The notes: generated by a model from the letters alone, not told the origin. Shown: positions 8,201 through 16,240, counted from the first letter of the stretch. The stretch: 34,404 bases of DNA from Candidatus Sumerlaeota bacterium (GCA_016928995.1 JAFGJS010000027.1:1-34404); one strand, 5' to 3'. Made by a program: numbers and translations.

Positions 8201-8710
8201 CCGGCGACGCATCAGCCGCTGCCGTATAATTCGCCGGGGCTGCTGCTGGTCAAAGGTCCGAACCGGATGTTGGGCTATCTGGACAATCCGGCAAAAACCG
8301 CCGGGACGCTCGAAGGCGAATGGTATATCACCGGCGACGTGGCGCAGATGGACGAGGACGGTTTTCTCGAAATCACGGACCGGCTCTCGCGCTTCAGCAA
8401 GATCGGCGGCGAGATGGCGCCGCATATCAAAATCGAAGCGGCGATCAATGAGGCTTTGGGACAGGACGCCGCCGCCGTCACCGCTCTGCCCGACGAAACA
8501 AAAGGCGAGAAGCTCGTTGTGCTGCACGCCGTGGATTGCGATCCGGGCGAAATCAGCGAGAAACTTAAAGCGCAGGGCCTGCCGAATCTTTGGATTCCAC
8601 GCCGCGAAAATTTCATCCGCGTCGAACAACTTCCCATTCTCGGCAGCGGCAAGCTCGATCTGCGTCAACTCAAGGAACTCGCCCGGCAGCGCATGCTGAA
8701 AGGAAAATAG
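5264..8710 (+). CDS. LplT-PlsC-Aas fusion: lysophospholipid transporter / acyltransferase / acyl-ACP synthetase
   Basis: This 1148-residue protein has three modules. Residues 1-420 are an MFS-type transporter like LplT, starting with the typical FLGAFNDNLLK. Residues 425-620 are a PlsC-type acyltransferase with the HX4D motif in NHLSHVD (451-457) and FAEGGISR (523-530). Residues 640-1148 are an AMP-binding acyl-ACP synthetase with the P-loop SSGSTGEPKG (797-806), YGATE (935-939), TGD (1023-1025) and a C-terminal catalytic-type lysine in GSGKLDLRQ. In E. coli LplT flips lysophospholipids inward and Aas re-acylates them. Here all steps sit in one chain, as known for other bacteria. AGGAG (5251-5255) is 8 bases before the ATG. 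The likely role is recycling of lysophosphatidylethanolamine at the inner membrane. Confidence 0.93.
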   Translation: MQGVNIIPKTRRKFGFAAFLATHFLGAFNDNLLKAIILFIAGGLTLKAKAAGEDSTIYLGATNYLFILPFLLFSGYSGYVSDVFSKRRVQVIGKFSEIVIMLLAMLFLIIGDIWPLVFVLFLMTTQSTFVSPAKYGFLPEYGRDEELSRMNGILEMVTFLAIILGIASGGLLYDYFKDERYVLGMMMIFVAAGGAMCSLKIPHVPASGSTAKPRLNPWYEVMQGGKEILKQRTLMFAVLGITFFYGIGQIYYLNLILFGPEELHVSEKVVGGLFACLALGIAAGSITGGKLSGDMIELGLVPLGAFGMSVFMFLLPIMSLGGAWPAALCVVATGFCAGLFHIPLNALLQQKAGKQSKGRVLATSAFCNSLGIVFATALYQLFTGELLQYSPVQVIQALGVLTLLCTIYAVYLVPQYLLRFIMFMLVHTIYRIRIEGRKNIPHKGPALLVCNHLSHVDPLFVGACFQRIVRFMMWRPYYELPLLHPIVKLMGAIPTSGRNRTEILDSLQQAQQRLREGEAVCIFAEGGISRSGNMMGFKRGFEKILEPLREEGLEIPVVPVQLDRVWGSVFSFKDGKFFWKWPERIPHPITVSFGPAQPMTVSAREMRNEIQELGTRAAQLRLTPRDQLHLRFIDTAKKPRHLLQRCMADSTGKGLRFIEALTAARLLAGWIRRKYPDDAAIGLLLPASTAGALANVAALMAGKIPVNLNFTAGEAAMQSAMQQCNIKTILTSKKFADKANLPELDGMVYLEDTMKALDQSARIVMLIRSLIEPAWLIRRLYGKPGSSHEALAIVIFSSGSTGEPKGVMLSHGNIISNVDAAAQVFWANSNDIFMGALPFFHSFGYTVTLWMPLICGLGVVYHPNPMDARTIGKLVREHRCTAILATPTFYNAYLRKCDEKDFASLRMAVVGAEKLKQTLADAFRDKFGVDLLEGYGATEMAPVIAVNIPDVRHGKIVQTGYKFGSVGQPLPGVSARIVDPATHQPLPYNSPGLLLVKGPNRMLGYLDNPAKTAGTLEGEWYITGDVAQMDEDGFLEITDRLSRFSKIGGEMAPHIKIEAAINEALGQDAAAVTALPDETKGEKLVVLHAVDCDPGEISEKLKAQGLPNLWIPRRENFIRVEQLPILGSGKLDLRQLKELARQRMLKGK

Positions 8711-8713
8711 AGC

Positions 8714-8815
8714 GGTTCTCGAAAATTCTTGCCGTATCTATCAAATGTGGCACAGCCGCCCGGGCGCATCGCTCGAATTCCACCACATTCCACGGCTTAA
8801 CGCGCCATTTTTAAC
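8714..8815 (+). repeat. Dispersed repeat with CACAGCCG half-palindrome, copy 1
   Basis: The stretch reads GGTTCTCGAAAATTCTTGCC, then ATCAAATGTGGCACAGCCGC. About 42 of its first 50 bases match the stretch starting at 31691, and CGCGCCATTTTTAACG near its end resembles GGCGCCGTTTTTAATG there. The second arm of the palindrome (GGCTGTG) seen in the other copies is missing. It fills most of the 173-base gap before the DUF2298 gene. Both intergenic copies lie upstream of a plus-strand gene, so a leader role is possible. Confidence 0.65.
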
Positions 8816-8883
8816 GCACGTCGCACAGGTTCACCGCGCTGAAATCGCTTGCGCGCGGCAATGAGTTCTGGCGAGATGACGGC

Positions 8884-11256
8884 ATGCTGCAAACCGCCGG
8901 ACAAATCGCGCGTTACTACATCGCGCTGCAATTTCTCGCGCTGGGCGCCGCGCCGCTTTGCATGTTGGCGTTTCCGCGGCTCACGGATCGGGGCTATGCC
9001 GCGGCGAAAACGCTCGGGCCATTGATCGTGACCTACCTTGCATGGATGCTGTCGCAGCAATCCATCGGCCTGGCGCCGTTCAACGCCGCAACGCTGTTCT
9101 GGCTGCAAACCGCGCTGTTGTTGTCCGGCGCCGCTGCAGCATGGATCCGGCGCGAGGAGCTCGCGCATTTTTTCGCCAGACGCTGGCGCTTGATTCTCAG
9201 CGTCGAGGCGGCGTTTACGCTGGGATTTCTCGCGGTGTGCGCGTTGCGGCTGATGACGCCGGAAGCTACGTTCGAGATCAACCGCAGCGGCTCGGAAAAA
9301 TTTTTCGACTTCACACTGTTTCACAATTTGTATTGCGCCGAAACATTCCCGCGCGTGGACACATGGTTTGCCGAAAGCACGCTGAATTATTATTACTTCG
9401 GGCATCTCTTCATGGCGTCCATCGGGCGCTTCGCCGGATTTTCGCCGGAAGTGGCATACAACCTTTCGCTGGCGGCTGTGGCGGGATGGATCGCGGCGTT
9501 GAGTTTCAGCCTGGCGCATCAATTCCTGCGATCGACAGCCTGGGCTGCGCTGGCGGCATGGCTCGTCGTGGCGGCGGGCAACTTGCAGCCGTTGCTGCAG
9601 ATCATGGCGACGATGCGCGATGTGGCGCAGGAGCATCATGGCGTGAGCTTCTTCGCGTTTCCTGGCGTGCTATGGACAGAGAAACTGCGCGCGCTGGATT
9701 CGTTCAGTTTCTGGGATGCATCGCGCGTGTATCAGGTTCCGGACGCCGGCGCTGGGCATGCGCAGCTCGCGGAGCTGATCACGGAGTTTCCGGCCTTCAG
9801 CATCCTGCTCGGTGATCTGCACGCGCACTACATCGCGCTGCCGCTGGCGCTGACCGCGCTGTTGATGCTTGCGGCGTTGCATCGCGGATTCGCCGTGATG
9901 CGGCGCGATGAACGGACCGCGCCGCTGCTGAGGACGCTGCCGTCCGCGCTGGCGTTGACACTGCTGCTAGGCGCGCTGAGCGCGGCGAACCTGTGGGATT
10001 ACTTCACGATCGGGGCGTTGGCTGGCGCGCTGTGTGTTTATGCGGCGGCGCGGATGTGGCGCGGCAATCGTTCCAACGCCCTGTACGCCCTGGCGCTTTA
10101 CATCGCGATGATGCTCCTTTCCCGCCATTACCTGTTTTTTCTGCATGGCCGTTTTTTTGACACGCCAACGCCGGCGCATTTCGAGCTGCGCTCGCTCGTT
10201 CCATTGCGCTTTTCCGCGGACTGGCCTGTGCGCATCGTGGAGCCGCAACACCGCACGCCGCTGAGTCAATTCCTGACGCTGTGGGGGCTGTTGATCCTGT
10301 CATTGATTTTATGGACGGCTCCAGCGGCGCTTTGGCGGCTGCTCTGTTTGCCATGGCGCAAATGCTTCTTCTTTGCACTGTTGATCCTTTGCGCGCTGGC
10401 ATTCGCGTATAACGCCGGACAGACGCTCACGCTCCTGTTCATCGCGCTGCTCTTCATCATGGTTCTGTTTTATCGTCCCATTATGAAAGCGCCGCCTTCG
10501 GAAGCCGCCATGCGCCTGCTGCTGGCCGCCGCCTTGCTGCTGCTGGGCGGCGTGGAAATTTTTTACGTCAACGATGTTTACACCGGCGCCAACGCACGCA
10601 TGAACACAGTGTTCAAAACATGCTACCCGTTATGGCCGGTGTTCTGCATCGGCGCGGCATGGAGCTGGCGCTCGATGCTGCGCGCGCTGCCGGTGGAATG
10701 GAAATGGACGCGGGCGCTATGCGTGAATCTGCTGCTCTTCAGCGTACTGCTTGGCGCGTTGTATCCGCTGATGGGAACGGCGGCGCGGGCGCTGGAGTCG
10801 CGCGAGTATCCCGGACGCGCGGGCACGCTCAATGCGCTGGCGTTCTTGCAGCGCGATTCGCGCTTCGCCGGCGACTACCTGCTGGCGCTATGGATGCGCG
10901 CCAACATCCCGCCCGAGTCCGTTGTCATCGAGGCGCCGGGCGCAGCGTATGAGCCGGCCGGACGCTTCGCCGCATGGAGCGGCCGCCCTTCGCTGCTGGG
11001 CTGGAGCAATCATGAAATGGTCTGGCGCGGCCCCGGCGTCGCGGAGCATCTGGAACAATTGAAATATCTGATCGATCAGCTGTATCGCATCGGCGACGTG
11101 GAACTGGCCGGTCAGCTCGGCGCGCAATACGTAGTCTTCGGCGCGTTGGAATGGGAGCGCTACGGCGACGCTGGCGCGCTGGCGATGTACGACAATTTTC
11201 AACTCGCGCATCGTGAAGGCAAGTCGATGTTGTTTCGCGTGCCGGTTGAGGAATGA
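8884..11256 (+). CDS. DUF2298 (Chlor_Arch_YYY) polytopic membrane protein
   Basis: This 790-residue protein has many hydrophobic helices. It carries hallmarks of the YYY family: NYYYFGH (168-174), FPAFSILLGDLHAHY (302-316) and, further on, ANARMNTVFK. The C-terminal soluble part resembles the family's WSGRPSLLGWSNHEMVWRG and AQYVVFGALEWERYG segments. The family's function is not established. Its topology and the acidic/His motif in a periplasmic loop resemble GT-C glycosyltransferases, so a lipid-linked sugar transfer role is possible but inferred. No good ribosome binding site is visible at the ATG (GCGAGAT lies 8 or more bases upstream), and no better in-frame start exists nearby. The family is known mainly from Chloroflexi and archaea and occurs patchily elsewhere. 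Confidence 0.85.
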   Translation: MLQTAGQIARYYIALQFLALGAAPLCMLAFPRLTDRGYAAAKTLGPLIVTYLAWMLSQQSIGLAPFNAATLFWLQTALLLSGAAAAWIRREELAHFFARRWRLILSVEAAFTLGFLAVCALRLMTPEATFEINRSGSEKFFDFTLFHNLYCAETFPRVDTWFAESTLNYYYFGHLFMASIGRFAGFSPEVAYNLSLAAVAGWIAALSFSLAHQFLRSTAWAALAAWLVVAAGNLQPLLQIMATMRDVAQEHHGVSFFAFPGVLWTEKLRALDSFSFWDASRVYQVPDAGAGHAQLAELITEFPAFSILLGDLHAHYIALPLALTALLMLAALHRGFAVMRRDERTAPLLRTLPSALALTLLLGALSAANLWDYFTIGALAGALCVYAAARMWRGNRSNALYALALYIAMMLLSRHYLFFLHGRFFDTPTPAHFELRSLVPLRFSADWPVRIVEPQHRTPLSQFLTLWGLLILSLILWTAPAALWRLLCLPWRKCFFFALLILCALAFAYNAGQTLTLLFIALLFIMVLFYRPIMKAPPSEAAMRLLLAAALLLLGGVEIFYVNDVYTGANARMNTVFKTCYPLWPVFCIGAAWSWRSMLRALPVEWKWTRALCVNLLLFSVLLGALYPLMGTAARALESREYPGRAGTLNALAFLQRDSRFAGDYLLALWMRANIPPESVVIEAPGAAYEPAGRFAAWSGRPSLLGWSNHEMVWRGPGVAEHLEQLKYLIDQLYRIGDVELAGQLGAQYVVFGALEWERYGDAGALAMYDNFQLAHREGKSMLFRVPVEE

Positions 11257-11305
11257 GAGGAGTAGCCTGGGATTTAACATTCAGGATGCGAGCTCTGCTG
11301 AATAT

Positions 11306-11339
11306 CAGACTTGTCGGACATGTCCGGCAAGTCCGACAA
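11306..11339. repeat. GTCNGAC stem-loop repeat, copy 2, between convergent genes
   Basis: TTGTCGGAC (11311-11319) pairs perfectly with GTCCGACAA (11331-11339) around an 11-base loop. The loop partly overlaps the perfect palindrome CGGACATGTCCG. It lies between the convergent DUF2298 and thiD genes (gap 11257-11366), where it may help end transcription, although there is no T-run. It shares CAGACTTGTC and the loop size with 5195-5230. Confidence 0.6.
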
Positions 11340-11366
11340 AATGCCATGGTTTGAACTCTGAAGCCT

Positions 11367-12188
11367 TTATCGCCCCATGCGGTGCTTTTGCGGAAATTGC
11401 CACAGGTGATCCACGGGGCCGATGCCTTTGCCGATGGGATATCCCGCGCGGATCGCGCTGTGCACGAAGTCCTTGGCGATGGCGACGGCCGCTTCCATCG
11501 AGCGTCCGAGCGCCAGGTTGGCCGCGAGCGCGGCGGAAAGCGTGCAACCTGTGCCATGGGTGTGTGTCGCGTCGAGCCGCGGCCGCTCGAACTCCATGGC
11601 TTCGCTGCCGTCCCACAGCAGATCGAGCGCGATATTTGTGCCGGACAGATGCCCCCCCTTGATCAGCACGTATTGCGGCCCCATGCCGTGGATGCGCTTC
11701 GCCGCTTCGAGCATCTCGTCGCGATCGCGCACGAGGCGTCCCGTCAGGCGCCCGGCCTCATGCAGGTTCGGCGTGACGATGGCGGCCTTGGGAAAAATCT
11801 TCTCCGCCAGCGCCTGGTTCGCTTCAGGCGCGAGCAACGGCGCGCCGTGCTTCGAGGTCATCACCGGATCAACGACCAGGTTCGGCAACGGATGCCGTTC
11901 GAGGACTTCGGACAGGGCGTGGATGATGTCCGCATCGGCCAGCATGCCTGTTTTTCCCGCGTGGAACTCAATGTCATCGAGCACTGTCTCGAGTTGGAGC
12001 GCGAAAAATTCCAGCGGCAGATAATGCGCCCCAGCCACGCCTTGCGTGCTTTGCGCCGTCAGCGCCGTGAGCGCGGCCGCGCCATAAACCTCGAATGCGC
12101 AGAAGGTTTTCAAATCCGCCTGAATTCCGGCGCCGCCGCTGGGATCCGAACCGGCGATAGTGATCGCTTTGGGATAAAAGTCCGTCAT
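11367..12188 (-). CDS. thiD: Hydroxymethylpyrimidine/phosphomethylpyrimidine kinase
   Basis: This 273-residue ribokinase-fold enzyme of thiamine biosynthesis phosphorylates HMP to HMP-P and then HMP-PP. The N-terminal substrate motif GSDPSGGAGIQAD is at 13-25, DPVM at 107-110, and the anion-hole/catalytic motif GTGCT has Cys215. Length is normal for ThiD. It lies 59 bases downstream of the response-regulator gene on the same strand, so the two may be co-transcribed. No TPP riboswitch was recognised upstream. No other thiamine gene is in the window, so the enzyme may serve salvage or a split pathway. Confidence 0.95.
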   Translation of the reverse strand: MTDFYPKAITIAGSDPSGGAGIQADLKTFCAFEVYGAAALTALTAQSTQGVAGAHYLPLEFFALQLETVLDDIEFHAGKTGMLADADIIHALSEVLERHPLPNLVVDPVMTSKHGAPLLAPEANQALAEKIFPKAAIVTPNLHEAGRLTGRLVRDRDEMLEAAKRIHGMGPQYVLIKGGHLSGTNIALDLLWDGSEAMEFERPRLDATHTHGTGCTLSAALAANLALGRSMEAAVAIAKDFVHSAIRAGYPIGKGIGPVDHLWQFPQKHRMGR

Positions 12189-12247
12189 ATTCGAGGCTCA
12201 ACTTCCAATGGATTTGTGTGGCGAGGAAACAACGCGATGGCGGGCGG

Positions 12248-12664
12248 TCAATCGGGCATGTCCAGTTCATCCCAATCATCGGCCGCGTCGTCTTCCGGCT
12301 GGCTATCAAAGCCCGAAGATTTCAACATTTGGTCGATCACGACAAAGAGCTCATCAAAATCCACGGGTTTGATCATGTGCCGCATTAATGGATCAACCCG
12401 GTCAATGCGCATGCGCGTGCCGCTTGACACAATGATCGGCAGCTGCGGCCCCATCGCCTTGCGCAGCATCTTATAAATCGTGCCGCCGGTGACTCCAGGC
12501 ATCACGATGTCTGTGATTACCAGGTCCGGCGTGTGCTTTTTCAGGCCCTCCAAAAACGCCGCGCCGCTGGCGAAAACGAACGGCTCATGCCCCTTGCTGA
12601 GCAGCACTGATTTCATGATCAGCAACAGGTCATGGTCGTCGTCGATGATGAAAATTCGAGCCAT
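12248..12664 (-). CDS. Single-domain response regulator (CheY-like receiver)
   Basis: This 138-residue protein consists of one receiver domain. The acidic pocket is D8-D9-D10, the phospho-acceptor is D52 in the VITDIVMPG segment, and S80 and K99 (MIKPVD) complete the switch residues. There is no output domain. A short acidic tail (about residues 122-138, rich in Asp/Glu) follows. Such proteins act through protein-protein contacts in phosphorelays or motility-like signalling. No histidine kinase is encoded nearby, so the partner is unknown. A perfect TATAAT lies about 85 bases upstream. thiD follows on the same strand. Confidence 0.9.
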   Translation of the reverse strand: MARIFIIDDDHDLLLIMKSVLLSKGHEPFVFASGAAFLEGLKKHTPDLVITDIVMPGVTGGTIYKMLRKAMGPQLPIIVSSGTRMRIDRVDPLMRHMIKPVDFDELFVVIDQMLKSSGFDSQPEDDAADDWDELDMPD

Positions 12665-12748
12665 AATCCTCTGTAGTTCGCCGGTTCTGATTTTCGCGCC
12701 AAACAGCCGAATCGAGTGAAAGGGTAAATTTCCACCAGGCAGGATGCA

Positions 12749-12776
12749 ATTATAAATCTCGCAGAGCGAATCGCAA
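12749..12776 (-). promoter_or_regulatory. Candidate sigma-70 promoter for the response regulator gene
   Basis: On the minus strand TTGCGA (12776-12771) is followed after 16 bases by a consensus TATAAT (12754-12749). The start would lie near 12742, giving a leader of about 78 bases. It is in the 273-base divergent gap 12665-12937. Confidence 0.5.
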
Positions 12777-12846
12777 GACGCAAATAATCATACGCCGCCT
12801 CGAAATGGCAAGCAAAGTTGTTTTTCCGGACCGCACTGAGTTTGAT

Positions 12847-12875
12847 TTGACGCGCTTGGGCTTGCGCGATAGACT
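12847..12875 (+). promoter_or_regulatory. Candidate sigma-70 promoter for the FGE-like gene pair
   Basis: TTGACG (12847-12852), a 17-base spacer and TAGACT (12870-12875) give 5/6 and 4/6 matches. The start near 12883 would leave a leader of about 55 bases before the first gene of the tandem pair. Confidence 0.45.
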
Positions 12876-12937
12876 GGCCCCATTCATGCAAATGCCGATA
12901 GAGCCTTCATCGATTCAACTGCAAAGGAGATGTCAAA

Positions 12938-14563
12938 ATGGCCGGACCTGCGACTCGCATGCGAACTGCGACGCTCCCGCTGCTGCCGTTGATTTTCATT
13001 GGCGCCGTTTTCTTTCCAATCGCCGCCCGCGCGCAATTCGATGCGGAGAAACGGAAAGACGTGGCTCATCCGGGCTATGGCAATTACACCGAGACGTATG
13101 GCGGCTTAGAGATTCCCATGGTCTGGCTCCCCGGCGGGAATTTCATCATGGGCCGCAAGATCTCGGAGGAAGAAGCGAGAGCCTGGCGCGCCTGGGGCAG
13201 TTGGGCGCCGCAGACAGAACTCCCGCAAATTCCGGGCCGCTTGAACGGCTTTTGGATCAGCGCCACGGAAATCACAGTCAAACAATATTCAATCTTCGTG
13301 GGCGAGTCAAAATACCAAACCGAGGCGGAAAAAAAAGGATTCGCCCAAACCAGCCTTTCTTCCAATGAGAATCCAACCAGCGCCGAAGGCGTATATTGGA
13401 ACAATCCCTCAATTTATCAGTTGAACGATCAAATGCCGGTTGCATTATTGTCCTGGCGTGATTGCCTTCAATTCACAAAGTGGCTCAGCGACAAGACGAG
13501 CAAGCATTTCAGTTTGCCGATTGAAGCGGAATGGGAGTACGCCTATCGCGCCGGTACGGAATTCATCTGGCATTGGGGCAATCTTCCGGAGGAATCGATT
13601 GAGTATGAGTGGTTTGAACGGACCAGTCGCTCGAAGCCGTCAGAGGTCGGCATGTTGAAGCCCAACCGATGGGGCATGTATGACATGGGCGGCAATGTCA
13701 CTGAAATCTGTTTGGAGTGTTATGTCCATTCTAATCGAACTATGGATCGGACCAAATTAGAGCTGGAAGCGGAAAATGACAGCAATGGCCGATATATATG
13801 TGTCGCCAAAGGAATGGCATATCGCATGTATGAATCCTGGGGACGGGCGGCCAGTCGAAATCTTTCTATTAATGCGAATCCCTATAAGGGCTTTCGCATC
13901 GTGCGCATCCCGCAATCCGAGGATGAAATTCCCCAACCGCCTGCGACAGCGACGATCAGCGGGAAGGTGTCGATTGACGGTCAAGTTCCTTCCAGTCTGC
14001 TGCTGCCGATAGCGGCTCCCGCGGGCAGTCTGGCCGCGTTGCTGGGGCAAACGCCGCCCACCCCTCCGTCCGCCGGCTTGCAGATGCCCGAGCTGATTCC
14101 CATTGACGGCAATCCCTGGCGCTATCCCATCAAACCCGAACCGGACGGCTCGTATTCCGTCTCTGTCATTCCCGGCTCATATGTGTTGGCATATCGCAAC
14201 GCCGAGCTGCGGCAGACGGTTTGTCCCAAGACGCGCATCGACGTGGAAGAGGGCCAATCTTACGACCACAACATGAATGTCGCGCTGAAACGCGCCACGA
14301 TTAAAACCGAAAGCGATCTTTCTATTCTCGCCGACGTCATCTACGTCGGCATCCACGCCGCTCTGGGCGACGGGCATTACAGGTATCTTTACGGTGTGAA
14401 GCTGGAAAACGGCAAGGCGGTGATTGAAGCTCTGCCGCCGGGCGAATACATGATCGAGCTTGCGCCGAACATCTTCCGTTTCTACGATGATCCAAGGTTC
14501 ACAGTCCCGGAGGACGCGCCGGAAGATGGCGTCGAATACACATTGCCGATTGAGGGATTCTAA
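12938..14563 (+). CDS. Secreted FGE/SUMF1-fold protein with C-terminal beta-sandwich domains, paralog 1
   Basis: This 541-residue protein has a signal peptide (cleavage after AARA, about 32). The sulfatase-modifying-factor (FGE-sulfatase) domain spans about 47-325, with WLPGGNFIMG, FWISATEIT, EAEWEYAYRAGT, GMYDMGGNVTE and a final GFRIVRI. The region that holds the two active-site cysteines of formylglycine-generating enzyme reads ESWGRAASR here, so the pair is absent and a binding or structural role, or another chemistry, is likelier. Residues about 337-448 look like a carboxypeptidase-regulatory-like domain with a Pro-rich insert, and 449-541 form a second beta-rich module. AAGGAGA (12924-12930) sits 7 bases before the ATG. 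The second paralog begins 35 bases after the stop codon, so the two form a likely operon. Function is not known. Confidence 0.85.
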   Translation: MAGPATRMRTATLPLLPLIFIGAVFFPIAARAQFDAEKRKDVAHPGYGNYTETYGGLEIPMVWLPGGNFIMGRKISEEEARAWRAWGSWAPQTELPQIPGRLNGFWISATEITVKQYSIFVGESKYQTEAEKKGFAQTSLSSNENPTSAEGVYWNNPSIYQLNDQMPVALLSWRDCLQFTKWLSDKTSKHFSLPIEAEWEYAYRAGTEFIWHWGNLPEESIEYEWFERTSRSKPSEVGMLKPNRWGMYDMGGNVTEICLECYVHSNRTMDRTKLELEAENDSNGRYICVAKGMAYRMYESWGRAASRNLSINANPYKGFRIVRIPQSEDEIPQPPATATISGKVSIDGQVPSSLLLPIAAPAGSLAALLGQTPPTPPSAGLQMPELIPIDGNPWRYPIKPEPDGSYSVSVIPGSYVLAYRNAELRQTVCPKTRIDVEEGQSYDHNMNVALKRATIKTESDLSILADVIYVGIHAALGDGHYRYLYGVKLENGKAVIEALPPGEYMIELAPNIFRFYDDPRFTVPEDAPEDGVEYTLPIEGF

Positions 14564-14598
14564 AAAGAATTATGATCCATCAAAAGAGGGGAGGAGTT

Positions 14599-16221
14599 AT
14601 GCGCGCCACTTGCGACTTTCGAACGTTCCGCATGATGATGATCGGCTTGCTGCTGACAGCGTGGATGGCATCCGCTTCCGCCGCGCCGGGCGATGAGGAA
14701 AAGACAAAAAACGTGGTTCATCCCGGCTATGGGAATTACACGGAAAGCTACGGCGACCTGGAGATCCCAATGATCTGGCTGCCGGGCGGCAATTACATTC
14801 TGGGCCGCCGGGCCTCTGAGGAGCTCTGCGAAGCCTGCTGGGGCTGGGCCAGTTGGGCGCAACATACGGAGGTTCCGCTGGTTCCGGGAGAACTGCCCGG
14901 CTTCTGGATCAGCGCCACGGAGATTACGGTCGCACAATACCGGGCTTTCGTTGCCGGCACGAAATATAAAACTTTTGCGGAAATCCAGGGCTCCTGCCAG
15001 ACCAGTTTTCACCGGAATCATGAAGTGACGCGCGCTGAAGGAGTGGCTTGGTATAATCCAACGGTCTATCAAGTCCAGGATCAAATGGCTGTCGCGGTCG
15101 TCACCTGGAGCGATTGCATGGAGTTTACGAAATGGCTGAGTGAAAAAACGGACCGCGATTATAGTCTGCCCACGGAAGCCGAATGGGAATACACCTTTCG
15201 CGCCGGCACGGATTCGTTATGGTATTGGGGCAATGATGACGATGATTCGGCGGAATATGAATGGTTTGAGCGCAAGGCTTTGCGCGAACCGCCGTTGGTG
15301 GGGATGTTGAAGCCGAATCCCTGGGGTCTATACGATATGGGCGGCAATTTTCGAGAGTATTGCCTTGATCGCTATGGCTATTCGCTTGAGCGCACATTGG
15401 ATCGAAAGGCCGTCTATGCCGTCGTCGCCAACGATAAGCCGCACACCGGCTGGTATGTATGGAAAGGAACGGGATATTGCAAGCACGAAAGTTGGTCTCG
15501 CGCCGCCAGCCGCGCGCCGGCCGGAAGCGACCCCTCTCCGTTTAACGGCTTTCGCATCGTGCGCATTCCCAAGTCGCAGGACGAGCTGCCGACGCTGCCC
15601 ACCACGGCGACGATCAGCGGCAAGGTTCTGATCGATGGCAAGGCGCCGGTGAAATCGCTGGCCGCGCCTAAGCCTCCTGAGGGCAGTTTGGCCTCGATGC
15701 TGGGTCAGACGCCTCCGGCTCCGCAGCGGACTGGATTCCAGCTGCCGGAGCTGATCCCCGTAGACGGCAATCCGTGGCGCTATCCTCTGGATCCCGCGCC
15801 GGACGGATCGTATTCCGTTTCCGTTATTCCGGGTTCGTATGTGCTGTTTTACCGCGACGCGGAACTGCGCCCCATCGCCTGTCCGCAGACGCGTATCGAC
15901 GTGGAATCCGGTCAGAATTACGAGCATGACATGAACGTTTCGCTGCATCGGGCCGTGATTAAGAGCGACAATGATTTATCCATGCTCGCCGATGTGGTTT
16001 TCGTTTGCCTCCACGCCGCCTTGGGCGACGGGCATTATCAATATTTATACGGCATCCAAATAAAAAACGGCAAAGCCGTGTTCGAAGGACTGCCCGCAGG
16101 GGAGTACATGATCGAACTTCCCCCATTCATCTTCCGTTTCTACGATGATCCAAGGTTCACGGTCCCGGAGGACGCGCCGGAAGAAGGCGTCGTATACACG
16201 TTGCCAATCGAGGGATTTTGA
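14599..16221 (+). CDS. Secreted FGE/SUMF1-fold protein with C-terminal beta-sandwich domains, paralog 2
   Basis: This is a tandem duplicate of the preceding gene, 540 residues from the ATG at 14599. That start is chosen over 14572 because a strong GGGGAGGAG (14588-14596) lies just before it and it gives a compact signal peptide (cleavage about residue 28, ASA). The domain order matches paralog 1: HPGYGNYTESYG start, FGE-fold domain with EAEWEY and GLYDMGGNFRE, then the two C-terminal modules. The FGE cysteine pair is again missing (ESWSRAASR), although a Cys occurs a few residues earlier (GYCKHES). The N-terminal part is divergent and Cys/Trp-rich. The last 90 residues are almost the same in both copies, with 56 of 57 bases identical at 16128-16184. 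A terminator follows the stop codon. Confidence 0.85.
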   Translation: MRATCDFRTFRMMMIGLLLTAWMASASAAPGDEEKTKNVVHPGYGNYTESYGDLEIPMIWLPGGNYILGRRASEELCEACWGWASWAQHTEVPLVPGELPGFWISATEITVAQYRAFVAGTKYKTFAEIQGSCQTSFHRNHEVTRAEGVAWYNPTVYQVQDQMAVAVVTWSDCMEFTKWLSEKTDRDYSLPTEAEWEYTFRAGTDSLWYWGNDDDDSAEYEWFERKALREPPLVGMLKPNPWGLYDMGGNFREYCLDRYGYSLERTLDRKAVYAVVANDKPHTGWYVWKGTGYCKHESWSRAASRAPAGSDPSPFNGFRIVRIPKSQDELPTLPTTATISGKVLIDGKAPVKSLAAPKPPEGSLASMLGQTPPAPQRTGFQLPELIPVDGNPWRYPLDPAPDGSYSVSVIPGSYVLFYRDAELRPIACPQTRIDVESGQNYEHDMNVSLHRAVIKSDNDLSMLADVVFVCLHAALGDGHYQYLYGIQIKNGKAVFEGLPAGEYMIELPPFIFRFYDDPRFTVPEDAPEEGVVYTLPIEGF

Positions 16222-16240
16222 CCGATCCGTAAAAAGCAAA

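Noticed and set aside
7688-8668. 326-residue minus-strand frame opposite the acyl-ACP synthetase module
   Set aside because: It overlaps a module with intact AMP-binding motifs and has the composition of an antisense shadow.
12189-12247. TPP riboswitch upstream of thiD
   Set aside because: The gap is only 59 bases, and the typical CTGAGA and ACCTGA elements were not found on the minus strand.
12938-16221. Diversity-generating retroelement target proteins
   Set aside because: FGE-like folds can be variable targets of such systems, but there is no reverse transcriptase, no template repeat and no adenine-directed variable region in the window.
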